Positions 55,666 through 64,000 of a stretch of 64,000 nucleotides of DNA are shown here, one piece after another. The notes beneath the pieces are model-generated. The model saw only the letters and a list, made by a program, of their open reading frames with translations, had not been told where the DNA came from and searched no databases. The stretch covers positions 1 through 64,000 of the forward strand of contig NZ_CANLZZ010000006.1 in assembly GCF_947495725.1 (NCBI RefSeq). Direction: 5' to 3'. How positions within the stretch are numbered: position 1 is the stretch's first letter; the number at the start of each line of letters is the position of its first letter. A program made the position numbers and the translations under genes. This DNA comes from an uncultured Lutibacter sp. (lineage in GTDB: Bacteria > Bacteroidota > Bacteroidia > Flavobacteriales > Flavobacteriaceae).

Positions 55666-57387
55666 ATGAAGGCACTTTTTAACATTCTCATACTACTTTT
55701 TTTAGTTACGGCTTGTACTAGTTCTCAAGAAGAGAATTCTAATAATCAGCTATCATTAAATGGTACTTGGCAGTTTATTGCATCTAATAAATTGAATGAA
55801 AACTCCATTGTAAAAAATAAGGATATTCAATGGGACACGATACATGTTCCTGGAAATTGGGATACTCGTAAGCGATATTCAGAATATGAAGGAAAGGGAT
55901 ATTATTATAAACAGTTTAAAGTGCCTACTAATTGGGAAAAAAAACAGATTCATCTAAAATTTAATGCTGTTTATGAAACTGCTAAGGTTTGGTTAAACGG
56001 AGAATTTTTAGGGAAACATGTTGGTGGTTACACACCTTTTGAATTTAATATTACTGATAAAGTAACTGCTGGTAATTCAAATTCTATGGTTGTTATGGCA
56101 GATAATTCTTATAAACGTGGAGCTTGGTGGGCTTGGGGAGGTATAAGTAGAGATGTTAATTTATTTGCATCTGAAGAGGTAAGAATAATTTATCAGCATA
56201 TAACTTCTGAACCAGATTTCGTTAATAAAAAAGTAAATTATACAATTAAATATAAACTCGAAAATAACGGAGATAAAGAAGTTTCAGCAAAAGTTTATTC
56301 CAATATTAATGGTGTAGAAGTTGATTCTTTAGAAATGTTAATTAAAGCGAAATCAAATGCTATTTCATCAATAAAATTTCAAAAAGAATTGACAGATGTA
56401 AAACTTTGGCATTTTAATAATCCATATTTATATGAATTAAATAGTATTGTAAAAGTTGAAAATAATAAAGTAGATTCGGTTTCTGACAAATTTGGCGTTC
56501 GAAAATTTGAAGTTCATGGAGAGCAATTTTTCTTAAATAATGAAGCCGTTAGAATGAATGGAGTAAATCGTGTTCACGACCATCCAGATTATGGAAATAC
56601 AGAACCAGACCATTTAATAAAAAGTGATTTGTTAGACATTAAAAATAATTTAGGTTGTAATTTTTCACGATTAATGCACGCTCCGCTTTCAAAAAATATA
56701 TTGAAATTTTGCGATAGTATTGGTTTTTTATTGGTTGAAGAAATTCCTGTTTGGGGAGAAAATGACCCTCAATCCATTCCTAATAATCCGTTAACAAAAA
56801 AATGGATGAAAGAAATGATTGAGCGAGATTACAATCACCCAAGTGTTGTAGCGTGGAGTGTTGGAAATGAATTAAGAACTACAGAGCCTAAATGGGGAAT
56901 GCAACACCTTACAAATGATCAATATGAGTATGTAAATGAAATGATTGATTATACAAGTTCTTTAGATAATTCGAGGCTTAAAACCTATGTAAGTAATACC
57001 TCATATCAAGGAGGTGAAATAGGCAATGAACCTTATGAAAATCTAGATTTTCTATGTGTAAATAGCTATGGAAATGCTATAAAAATAATAGAAAATGTTT
57101 ATGAGAAATTCCCTAATAAACCCATTTTTATTTCTGAAATAGGAAGAGGGCAAATAGGGCCAGCACCTGATGCGCAATTACAAGAAGATTTGATTGATTT
57201 TATGAAGAATCTAAAAAACTATCCATACGTAACAGGGATTTCTATTTGGAGTTATAATGATTATAGAAGCAATTATAAAGGTACTCCAGAATCTGGGTTT
57301 AGAGAATGGGGAATTGTTGATGAAAAACGCAATAAAAAGAAAGCTTATTATCAACTCCAAGAAGTTTATAAAGAGTGGCAAGATTAA
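55666..57387 (+). CDS. GH2 enzyme, short form, lipoprotein
   Basis: 573 residues, the minimal GH2 plan: lipobox LVTAC, jelly-roll (about 28-165, SLNGTWQFIA, IHVPGNWDTRKRYSEYEG), Ig-like domain (170-275), TIM barrel (280-573) ending soon after the barrel. Acid/base E402 (AWSVGNELRTT); nucleophile E491 (FISEIGRGQIG). This short layout is nearer to beta-glucuronidases and beta-galactosidases without C-terminal Ig domains. It differs from the three longer GH2 proteins in the window and lacks any accessory domain, so it may take small, fully trimmed oligosaccharides. Confidence 0.93.
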   Translation: MKALFNILILLFLVTACTSSQEENSNNQLSLNGTWQFIASNKLNENSIVKNKDIQWDTIHVPGNWDTRKRYSEYEGKGYYYKQFKVPTNWEKKQIHLKFNAVYETAKVWLNGEFLGKHVGGYTPFEFNITDKVTAGNSNSMVVMADNSYKRGAWWAWGGISRDVNLFASEEVRIIYQHITSEPDFVNKKVNYTIKYKLENNGDKEVSAKVYSNINGVEVDSLEMLIKAKSNAISSIKFQKELTDVKLWHFNNPYLYELNSIVKVENNKVDSVSDKFGVRKFEVHGEQFFLNNEAVRMNGVNRVHDHPDYGNTEPDHLIKSDLLDIKNNLGCNFSRLMHAPLSKNILKFCDSIGFLLVEEIPVWGENDPQSIPNNPLTKKWMKEMIERDYNHPSVVAWSVGNELRTTEPKWGMQHLTNDQYEYVNEMIDYTSSLDNSRLKTYVSNTSYQGGEIGNEPYENLDFLCVNSYGNAIKIIENVYEKFPNKPIFISEIGRGQIGPAPDAQLQEDLIDFMKNLKNYPYVTGISIWSYNDYRSNYKGTPESGFREWGIVDEKRNKKKAYYQLQEVYKEWQD

Positions 57388-57406
57388 CTTAAATTAAAAA
57401 ATACTA

Positions 57407-58663
57407 ATGAAAACCACTTTACCATATATAGCAAGTGTTTTATTAATTGTAATAGCATCTTGCTCCAATGAAAAAAATACAAAGAAAAAAGAGATTAAAC
57501 CATTTCCGTATACTGTAACAGAGCAAACTGCAAATATTGAAATGAGTGCTGCAATGAAGCGTAGCTTTAATAATTATAGTGCCATTCACCCAGCAGATAA
57601 TGAGTTGTACACCAAATTTAAATACACAAAACTAAAAGGGTTTGATTACAGCAATCATGACGGAACGGTAAGTAGAAGAGATCCTTCAAAAGTAATTTTT
57701 GAAAATGGGAAATATTATGTGTGGTACACCTATCGTAATACTCCAACTATTCCAATGGGGCCTAAAAAATGTAACGATACTATCCCTTCTACAGATTGGG
57801 ATTTAGCTGAAATTTGGTATGCAACTAGTAAAGATGGTTTAACTTGGGAAGAACAAGGAGTTGCTGTACCAAGACCACCTAAACCTAACGTAGGTTGGAG
57901 AGCAGTTGCAACTACCGATATTTTAAAATGGAAAGACAAGTATTATTTATACTATCAAGGTTTTATGGAAGCTAGTGGTAAAAAAGGAGATTATTGCCCT
58001 GTTGCAGTGTCGTATGCAGATTCACCTGATGGCCCTTGGACTCCAACAAATGAAATTGTTATTCCTACTGGTCCAAAAGGAGCTTGGGATCAATACGCAA
58101 TTCACGATCCTTATCCAATTATTCATGATGGAAAAATATATTTATATTATAAATCGGCATTCAACAGGCCTGGTAATGTTTGGGTAGCTGGTGGTTTAGC
58201 CATTGCCGATAATCCTTTAGGACCATTCACAAAATATGAACTGAATCCAGTATTAAATTCAGGACATGAATTAACATTGTTTCCTTTTAAAGAAGGTGTA
58301 GCTGCTATTGTTGCCAAAGATGGAAACGAACATTTTACCATTCAATATGCTAAAGATTGGGTAAATTTTGAAATTGCTTCAATTTTATCATTGGTTCCTG
58401 CTGCATCAGCACCTTATGTGCCTGATGCATTTACGGATACAAAAGATGGACAAGGAATTTCTTGGGGCTTATGTCATTTTATAAATGCAGGAAAACCAAA
58501 AGTGTATCCACATTCCATTTTAGCTAGATTTGATTGTGATTTAAGTAGAACTATTGATGATCACGAAATGAAAGAAACCAGAACTCATTACGATATGGAT
58601 CATTATTTTGAGCAAGGATTAAGTAAAAAACAAAAGGAGCGAATTTTTAACACAAGCAAATAG
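57407..58663 (+). CDS. GH117-type enzyme, lipoprotein (2)
   Basis: 418 residues. Lipobox VIASC. GH117 landmarks: MSAAMKRSFNNY, SRRDPSK (D92), VGWRAVATTDIL, HDPYPIIHDGK (D234), NSGHELTLFPF (H287, E288). All catalytic positions are intact. It is closer to the GH117 half of the fusion at 49349 (both have FDY..., WRAVAT.DILK, EHFTIQYAKDWVNFEI) than to the other two single-domain copies, so the fusion half probably arose from this lineage. Placed 19 bases after the GH2 gene and 43 before the next GH117. Confidence 0.92.
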   Translation: MKTTLPYIASVLLIVIASCSNEKNTKKKEIKPFPYTVTEQTANIEMSAAMKRSFNNYSAIHPADNELYTKFKYTKLKGFDYSNHDGTVSRRDPSKVIFENGKYYVWYTYRNTPTIPMGPKKCNDTIPSTDWDLAEIWYATSKDGLTWEEQGVAVPRPPKPNVGWRAVATTDILKWKDKYYLYYQGFMEASGKKGDYCPVAVSYADSPDGPWTPTNEIVIPTGPKGAWDQYAIHDPYPIIHDGKIYLYYKSAFNRPGNVWVAGGLAIADNPLGPFTKYELNPVLNSGHELTLFPFKEGVAAIVAKDGNEHFTIQYAKDWVNFEIASILSLVPAASAPYVPDAFTDTKDGQGISWGLCHFINAGKPKVYPHSILARFDCDLSRTIDDHEMKETRTHYDMDHYFEQGLSKKQKERIFNTSK

Positions 58664-58706
58664 GTGTTTTAAAGGCTAAGGTTTAATAAAAAAATAAAAT
58701 ATAAAA

Positions 58707-60002
58707 ATGAAAAGAATAAATAAACTTCAAAAAATAGGATTTCTTGTATTAGTTATTGGAACTCTTTTTTCTTGTTCAGAAAATAGAGTAAAATCAGAAG
58801 CTATTGATAAAAATGAAGCAAAAGCCAAAACAATGTTTCCTTTTAAAATGCCTTCTGAAAAGCCAAACATTGAAATGAGTACCGCTTCAGAAAGAATGTT
58901 TGAATATTCAACTCCAAGAGTACAAGATAATGAGTTGTTTAGCCAGTTTAAATATACACGTTTAAAAGGGTTTGATTACAATAACGGTGATGGAACTATT
59001 TCAAGAAGAGATCCTTCACGACCAATTTTGGTTGATGGAACGTATTACATTTGGTATACAAAACGACATACAAAAGTACCACCAATTGGATGGAATAGAG
59101 CAAAAGAAGCTACCGATGAAATCCCTTCAACAGATTGGGATTTATGTGATATTTGGTACGCGACAAGTAAAGATGGAACAACTTGGGAAGAGCAAGGTGC
59201 GGCAGTAACAAGACCAGAAAAACCTAAATCTGGATGGCGTTCGGTTGCAACACCAGATATTTTGGTTTGGAAAGGTAAGTACTACTTATATTATCAAGCA
59301 TTTGATGAACCAAGTGGATTAAGAGGAGATTTATGTCCAGTTTCGGTTTCATATGCCGATTCTCCAAATGGACCTTGGACTCACGGAGGAGATAAAGTGA
59401 TTCCTTTTGGAAAAGAGACTGATTGGGATAGAAATGCAACACACGATCCGCATCCAATTGTTTACAAAGGAAAAATTTATATTTATTATAAAGCTGCATA
59501 TAACAAATGGCCTGATAACAGAAATAATTATGCTGTGGGTCACGGATTGGCAATCGGTGAAGATCCATTAGGTCCTTTTAAAAAACATCCATTAAATCCA
59601 GTAATGCAATCTGGGCACGAAACTACTTATTGGCCGTTTAAAGGTGGTATTGCCACTTTAGCAATTAAAGATGGTAATGAACGTGAAACTATTCAATATT
59701 CTGAAGATGGTGTAAATTTTAAAATTGCTTCAGTAGTTTCATTAACTCCAACCGCAGCTGCACCTTTTATTGCTGATGCTTTTACAAATACAACTGATGG
59801 TAGAGGTTTTACTTGGGGATTATGTCATTTTGTAAATGCGGGAAAACCTAAAAAAGGATATTCTATAATGGCTCGTTTTGATTGTGATTTAAGCCTAGAT
59901 TATAATGAACCAATGTTAAAAAAAACAGGTGTATGGCATAGACCAGAGGTTTATTTTGCACAAGGAATGGGAAGTATTGGAAAAAATCCTGAAGGTAGAT
60001 AA
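58707..60002 (+). CDS. GH117-type enzyme, lipoprotein (3)
   Basis: 431 residues. Lipobox TLFSC. GH117 landmarks: MSTASERMFEY, SRRDPSRP (D102), SGWRSVATPDIL, HDPHPIVYKGK (D247), QSGHETTYWPF (H304, E305). Very similar to the protein at 53241 (VPPIGWNRA.EATDEIPSTDWDLCDIWYATS in both), so the two are recent paralogues separated by four genes. Residues that line the sugar pocket differ (AAVTRPEKPKSG against IAVPRPKKPALG). Confidence 0.92.
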   Translation: MKRINKLQKIGFLVLVIGTLFSCSENRVKSEAIDKNEAKAKTMFPFKMPSEKPNIEMSTASERMFEYSTPRVQDNELFSQFKYTRLKGFDYNNGDGTISRRDPSRPILVDGTYYIWYTKRHTKVPPIGWNRAKEATDEIPSTDWDLCDIWYATSKDGTTWEEQGAAVTRPEKPKSGWRSVATPDILVWKGKYYLYYQAFDEPSGLRGDLCPVSVSYADSPNGPWTHGGDKVIPFGKETDWDRNATHDPHPIVYKGKIYIYYKAAYNKWPDNRNNYAVGHGLAIGEDPLGPFKKHPLNPVMQSGHETTYWPFKGGIATLAIKDGNERETIQYSEDGVNFKIASVVSLTPTAAAPFIADAFTNTTDGRGFTWGLCHFVNAGKPKKGYSIMARFDCDLSLDYNEPMLKKTGVWHRPEVYFAQGMGSIGKNPEGR

Positions 60003-60028
60003 AAGAATTTCATCAAAAAAAATTAATA

Positions 60029-61474
60029 ATGGATAATATTTTAAAATTTGTTGTAGCTATATTTTTAGTTACTGTAGCGGTTTCTTGTACTTCAAAAAAA
60101 GAAGTTAAAGTTCAACCAAACATTCTTTGGATAAATTGTGATGATTTAGGTAGAGAATTGGCTTGTTACGGAAATACAGATGTATATACGCCAAATATGG
60201 ATAAATTGGCAAAACAAGGTGTAAAATATGTAAATGCTTATGCTAATGCACCAGTTTGTTCTGCAAGTCGTTCATCACAAATTACGGGAACTTATCCTAG
60301 TGCTTATAATTTACTAAACCACCGAACAATGGATAGAGTTCCTTTAGAAGAAGGAGTTGTTCCAATTATGGAATTATTTAGAAAAGAAGGATATTTCTGT
60401 ACCAATGGTTGGGCACATAAAATGACTAAAAACGGAAAAGAAGATTACAACTTCTCGGGTAAAAACTTTTTTGATGGTACCGATTGGAATCAACGAGCAG
60501 AAGGGCAACCATTTTTTGCACAAGTTCAAATACACGAGCCACATAGAGTTTTTGTTGAAGATAAAGAGCATCCTTTAGATGCAGATGAAATTACAATTCC
60601 TGAAGTTTATCCAGATCACCCTATAATAAGAGCAGATTGGAAGCTGTATTTAGAAAGTGTTCAAACTGCTGATAAAAGAGTTGGTTATATTTTAGATAGA
60701 TTGGAAAAGGAAGGATTGGCAGATAATACGATTGTTATTTTATTTGGAGATCACGGTCGTCCACATTTACGCGATAAGCAATGGTTATATGAAGGTGGAT
60801 TAGCAATTCCATTAATTGTTCGTTATCCTAAAAAAATGAATGCAGGATCTGTATATGAAGGTTTAGTAAGTTTGGTTGATGTTACTGCCAGTTCATTGAA
60901 ATTTGCTGGAATTAAAGTTCAAGAATATATGCACGGAAAAGATGTGTTAAACGGTGAAAAAAGAGAATATATGTTTGGTTTCCGTCAGCGTTGTGGAGAT
61001 GCTGTAGATAATATTCGTTCTATAACTGATGGTCGCTACAAATTAATTTGGAACAGAATGCCTGAATTGCCATATATGCAATTAACGTCTTATAAAAAAT
61101 TACAATATCCAGCTTTTACTTTGTATAAAGTTTTAGATAAAAAAGGAGAGTTAAAAGCACCTTACAACCAATTTATGGCTGAGACACGTCCAGAATTTGA
61201 ATTGTATGATTTAAAAAATGATCCAAATGAGTTTATAAATTTAGCTGAATCTAAAGAGCATACTAAAATTCAAAAAAGGTTATATGGTGAATTAAGTTCT
61301 ATGTTAAATGAAGTTGAAAAAAATATGTTTGTTGAAAGCCCGGAAGCTATTGAAAGAGCAAAACAAGGTTCGCATGCGTTTTTAGTTAATGGTTTTAAGA
61401 AAAAAGGGTTGAAACCGGACGCTTCAGATGAAGAGATTCTACAAAAGTGGGAAGAGAAATTGTTGAAGAATTAG
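60029..61474 (+). CDS. Type I sulfatase, lipoprotein
   Basis: 481 residues. Lipobox VAVSC (C20). Metal site NILWINCDDLGREL; formylglycine motif C77-S-A-S-R (Ala in place of Pro); HEPHRVF; ILFGDHGRPHLRDKQWLYEGGLAIPL. It has a shorter core with a helical C-terminal tail rich in Lys/Glu. The ACYGN and FGDHGRPH segments mark a subfamily different from the other sulfatases here. Last gene of the operon that starts at 36600; a strong terminator follows. Confidence 0.95.
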   Translation: MDNILKFVVAIFLVTVAVSCTSKKEVKVQPNILWINCDDLGRELACYGNTDVYTPNMDKLAKQGVKYVNAYANAPVCSASRSSQITGTYPSAYNLLNHRTMDRVPLEEGVVPIMELFRKEGYFCTNGWAHKMTKNGKEDYNFSGKNFFDGTDWNQRAEGQPFFAQVQIHEPHRVFVEDKEHPLDADEITIPEVYPDHPIIRADWKLYLESVQTADKRVGYILDRLEKEGLADNTIVILFGDHGRPHLRDKQWLYEGGLAIPLIVRYPKKMNAGSVYEGLVSLVDVTASSLKFAGIKVQEYMHGKDVLNGEKREYMFGFRQRCGDAVDNIRSITDGRYKLIWNRMPELPYMQLTSYKKLQYPAFTLYKVLDKKGELKAPYNQFMAETRPEFELYDLKNDPNEFINLAESKEHTKIQKRLYGELSSMLNEVEKNMFVESPEAIERAKQGSHAFLVNGFKKKGLKPDASDEEILQKWEEKLLKN

Positions 61475-61498
61475 AGCATTCCTGTTATAAGTTCATTA

Positions 61499-61535
61499 AA
61501 AAAAACTCCTTTGAAATTTTCAAAGGAGTTTTTTT
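61499..61535. terminator. Strong bidirectional terminator ending the 16-gene operon
   Basis: Perfect arms AAAAAAACTCCTTTGAAA and TTTCAAAGGAGTTTTTTT lie between the convergent ends at 61474 and 61554. GC-containing stem plus A- and T-runs on either side make it functional both ways. Confidence 0.93.
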
Positions 61536-61553
61536 AGGAATTACTTTTAAAAA

Positions 61554-61913
61554 CTATTTTTTCAAAAGTTTTTTTCCTTTTTGTCTTGCTGTATTTTGAG
61601 CTTCCGTTAAGATTTCTTTTTTTAGTTTAACACTAAATGTTCTATAAAGTTCTTTTACTTGAGCTTGTTTCTCAGTTTTATCAGTAACAGTTTTTTTAAC
61701 TTCTTTTATTGCTTTTTGATTTTCAATAAATGCAACCGTGAATTGTTTTTCTTGTTTTTTAGATAACTTTAAAGAAGCATCAGCTGTAACTATTTCTTTA
61801 TTTAATTTATCTAAACCTTTAGCAGCTGCCATTGCAGATTTATCTTGAGCAACTGATGAAAATGAAATTGCAACTACAAAAAGTAACGATACTAATAATT
61901 TAAGGTGTTTCAT
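61554..61913 (-). CDS. Small secreted helical protein, function unknown
   Basis: 119 residues, signal peptide ending SSVAQ, mature part of about 97 residues. It is Lys-, Ala- and Glu/Gln-rich and predicted almost wholly helical (KLSKKQEKQFTVAFIENQKAIKEVKK, split by no Pro or Cys), ending KGKKLLKK. The LSKKQEKQ... arrangement is like small periplasmic proteins of the Spy/CpxP-like class common in Flavobacteriia, but I cannot assign it. Its upstream region contains a 21-bp-spaced direct repeat facing it, the same element as at the sulfatase promoters, which would place it in the galactan regulon. Confidence 0.75.
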   Translation of the reverse strand: MKHLKLLVSLLFVVAISFSSVAQDKSAMAAAKGLDKLNKEIVTADASLKLSKKQEKQFTVAFIENQKAIKEVKKTVTDKTEKQAQVKELYRTFSVKLKKEILTEAQNTARQKGKKLLKK

Positions 61914-61935
61914 AATAATATTTGGTTTTAGATTA

Positions 61936-61993
61936 CAAATTTGAGAATAAAGTTATTACAGTGCTTGTACATATGATTTTAAGATTAGTACAT
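61936..61993 (-). promoter_or_regulatory. Candidate HTCS operator and -7 box for the small secreted protein
   Basis: On the minus strand ATGTACTA (61993-61986) and ATGTACAA (61972-61965) are 21 bp apart start to start. A -7-like CAAATTTG (7 of 8) lies at 61943-61936, exactly 50 bp from the first repeat. Same geometry as at 13018. Confidence 0.55.
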
Positions 61994-62037
61994 ATTACTT
62001 TTTAATAATAATTGTAGGAATTATAAACTGAAAAAAA

Positions 62038-62119
62038 CATATGTACTAGTAATTTTTTGAAATGTAGTATTATAAGGAAGCTTAAAAGAGTTAATTGTGT
62101 TGATAAAATTATAAATTTG
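62038..62119 (+). promoter_or_regulatory. Candidate HTCS operator and promoter of the 62154 sulfatase
   Basis: Direct repeat ATGTACTA (62041-62048) and ATGTAGTA (62062-62069), 21 bp start to start, preceded by CAT as at 13017 and 14621. Two -7 candidates follow: TAATTGTG at 62092 (51 bp from the first repeat, 7 of 8) and TAAATTTG at 62112 (perfect). Together with the minus-strand copy this makes a divergent control region. Confidence 0.55.
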
Positions 62120-62153
62120 ATTTAGTTCTAAATGAATCAATACATAAGTAAAA

Positions 62154-63776
62154 ATGAAATTAAATAAATTTATAGTTTCAATAGCTATTATCATATTGGC
62201 TGGTAATATTTATGCTCAAAAGCAAAACAAGCAAAAGCCAAATATAGTAGTAGTTTTTGCTGATGATATTAGTGCTAGAGAATTTCCAGTTTATAATTCA
62301 ACAGTTTGGAATGCAGATTTTAAAGGAGAATCTACAGATTTAAAAATGAGGGCTAAGACTCCAGTTTTAAGTCGTTTAGCTGAAGAAGGTGTTTTTATTA
62401 AAACAGCTTGGGCGGCAACCATATGTTCTCCAAGTAGAGCAATGATGATGACTGGTCGTTATGCAGATAAGCATAAGTGGTGGCATAATGGTGATTTGGG
62501 AATGTCTATAAGTAAAGAAGGAAAAAGAAGGCCATGGCCTTTGTATGAAAGTTCAACTTTAATTGGACATATTGCTCAAAAAGCTGGCTACGCTACTATG
62601 TGGTCGGGTAAAACACAAATGAAAGGATCAGATTTATTAAAATTTGGTTTTGATGAAGGCGCATTTACACCTGGAGAACAAGGTGCTCCAAACAACCCAA
62701 TGACAGATTTTAAAATTATTCCAAAAAAAGTGAATGGAAAGAAGGTATATATAAACGCAGATACGGGAAAAGAAATGAATACCTATCAACAGTATGGTTG
62801 GTACTGGCAGCCACATGTGCGTTTAATGAACCATCCAAGCTCTAATAAAAAATTAGATTGGTGGCCAAATACTAAAGAGTCTAAAGAAAAGTATGGTTTA
62901 AATACTTTTGGGCCCGATATAGAATTGGAGTTAATTTTCGATTTTATGGAGCGTAAACAAAAAGAAAGGAAGCCATTTTTTGTGTATCATACAACCCATT
63001 TAGGTCACGGTTCTGTAGATTTTTTCAATCAGCATCCAGATAATAATTACCCGCAAACACCAAAAATAAAATGGACAGGTAATGAGTATATTAGATTTGA
63101 ACCTAATGTAACAGGAGATAAAGGAGTTTATAATACACATAATTCATTATCTGAACCTGGAATTAGAAATCATGTAAACTATTTAGATTACCAAGCCTGG
63201 TTATATATAAATAAGTTTAAACAAATGGGAATTGAAAACAATACTATTTTTATTTTCTGTGCAGATAATGGAACTCATTATTATGGAAAAGGAAGTCCGG
63301 TAAGTCAAAAAGGAACACATGTACCATTTATAGTTTATGCTCCTGGAATGCATTTAACAAAAAAAGGAGAACAAGATATTTTAGTAAATATAGCCGATGT
63401 TATGCCAACTATAGCTGATATTGTTGGAGTGAAAATAGAAAAAGATTATGAGATTGATGGTGTAAGTTTATGGCCATATTTAACAACTTCAACAAAAAAA
63501 CATAGAGAGTGGATTTATTCTTATAAAAAAGGAATGCAGTTAATTAGAGGTTTCAATGTAATGAAAGATGGAGAAGGTACTTGGTACAATGTAGCTGAAG
63601 ATGCTGATGATTTAGTAAGCTTTCCAAAAATAAAAGATTGGTCTAAAATGTCTAAAGTACATTTAGATGAAAGAGATCAATTAAACGCAATTTTACCAAA
63701 ATATGATTTGCATGCTATTGCTCACGATGCACCAGGCTATATTGATAAAAAGAAGCTAAAAAAAAGTAAAAAATAA
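62154..63776 (+). CDS. Type I sulfatase, secreted
   Basis: 540 residues, signal ending NIYAQ. Metal site NIVVVFADDISAREF; an insertion of about 20 residues (VYNSTVWNADFKGESTDLK) before the usual TPVLSRLAEEGV helix; formylglycine motif C91-S-P-S-R followed by AMMMTGRYADKHKWWHNG; MWSGKTQMKG instead of GKWH; FCADNGTHYYGKGSPVSQKGTHVPF. The ADD.SAREF start and long middle loops mark a subfamily not otherwise present in the window. Followed after 24 bases by another sulfatase start. Confidence 0.94.
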   Translation: MKLNKFIVSIAIIILAGNIYAQKQNKQKPNIVVVFADDISAREFPVYNSTVWNADFKGESTDLKMRAKTPVLSRLAEEGVFIKTAWAATICSPSRAMMMTGRYADKHKWWHNGDLGMSISKEGKRRPWPLYESSTLIGHIAQKAGYATMWSGKTQMKGSDLLKFGFDEGAFTPGEQGAPNNPMTDFKIIPKKVNGKKVYINADTGKEMNTYQQYGWYWQPHVRLMNHPSSNKKLDWWPNTKESKEKYGLNTFGPDIELELIFDFMERKQKERKPFFVYHTTHLGHGSVDFFNQHPDNNYPQTPKIKWTGNEYIRFEPNVTGDKGVYNTHNSLSEPGIRNHVNYLDYQAWLYINKFKQMGIENNTIFIFCADNGTHYYGKGSPVSQKGTHVPFIVYAPGMHLTKKGEQDILVNIADVMPTIADIVGVKIEKDYEIDGVSLWPYLTTSTKKHREWIYSYKKGMQLIRGFNVMKDGEGTWYNVAEDADDLVSFPKIKDWSKMSKVHLDERDQLNAILPKYDLHAIAHDAPGYIDKKKLKKSKK

Positions 63777-63800
63777 TAATTTAGAAAAGTATATAGAATC

Positions 63801-64000
63801 ATGAAAAGTAATTTCATAAAAAAAATTGTGGTACTAGCTATTGGAATTCTTACCGTAGTACCAAATTTTGCTCAAAGTAAAAGAAAGAAAAAAGGGAAAA
63901 AGCCAAATGTTTTGGTGATTTATACCGATGATCATAGGTTTACAGGTGTGCACGCTTTAGGTGGTATGGCTGTAAAAACACCTAATATAGATGCATTGGC
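63801..64000 (+). CDS. Type I sulfatase, N-terminal fragment cut by window edge
   Basis: 66 codons are visible: a signal peptide ending VPNFAQ, a basic stretch (SKRKKKGKK), then PNVLVIYTDDHRFTGVHALG and KTPNIDALA, the metal site and first helix of an S1 sulfatase. The formylglycine motif lies beyond the window. DDHRF rather than DDQ resembles sulfatases of the DDH subgroup, like the one at 51659. Probably co-transcribed with the gene before it. Confidence 0.88.
   Translation, partial: MKSNFIKKIVVLAIGILTVVPNFAQSKRKKKGKKPNVLVIYTDDHRFTGVHALGGMAVKTPNIDAL

Overview
The window is AT-rich DNA from a marine Flavobacteriaceae-type Bacteroidota (phylum firm, species not assignable). The evidence is a hybrid two-component regulator (HTCS), lipoprotein signals of the L-x-S-C type, promoter boxes of the TAnnTTTG class, and dispersed Flavobacteriia-type repeats. 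It is one large polysaccharide utilisation region for a sulfated algal galactan. Nine type I sulfatases (the last cut by the window edge), four GH2 enzymes, four GH16 enzymes with the E-x-D-x-x-E motif of the agarase/porphyranase/carrageenase branch, four GH117-type domains, four copies of a related but unassigned beta-propeller family, one GH43 and one GH28-like protein are present. GH117 (alpha-1,3-(3,6-anhydro-L-galactosidase)) plus a left-edge L-galactonate 5-dehydrogenase-like gene next to a kdgK start point to an agar/porphyran-type galactan containing L-galactose units. This substrate call is inference. No SusC/SusD pair and no sulfatase-maturing enzyme lie in the window.

Layout. 1-2330: monosaccharide catabolism (kdgK fragment, dehydrogenase) divergent from a LacI regulator, with two matching palindromic operators between them. 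2414-7925: a full-length HTCS with a coupled DUF6786-like lipoprotein. 8076-19345: sulfatase, LacZ-type GH2, sulfatase, then an operon of GH16, SGNH esterase, carbohydrate-binding-like lipoprotein and sulfatase. 19401-23541 (minus): GH43-CBM6, a candidate covalent-FMN carrier protein and a secreted FAD oxidoreductase. 23718-35394: GH2, tandem DUF1080 protein, two sulfatases, a double-domain esterase, a GH28-like protein and an outer-membrane-like protein. 35419-36432 (minus): a second LacI facing a 16-gene operon (36600-61474) through two palindromic operators. That operon runs from a sodium/solute symporter and a cytoplasmic FAD oxidoreductase through GH2, GH16, propeller, GH117 and sulfatase genes to a strong terminator. 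61554-64000: a small secreted protein divergent from two more sulfatases.

How it could work together (inference): secreted GH16 enzymes cut the galactan, lipoprotein sulfatases and exo-glycosidases strip sulfate, anhydro-galactose and galactose, esterases remove acyl groups, and the symporter imports products. The least explained part is a redox branch: two FAD oxidoreductases (one exported, one cytoplasmic), an FMN-carrier-like protein beside the exported one, and a double DUF1080 (3-keto-glycoside hydrolase-type) protein. Together they suggest that some residues are oxidised before cleavage. A second lead is a 21-bp-spaced direct repeat placed 50-51 bp upstream of the -7 box at several promoters, a candidate HTCS operator.
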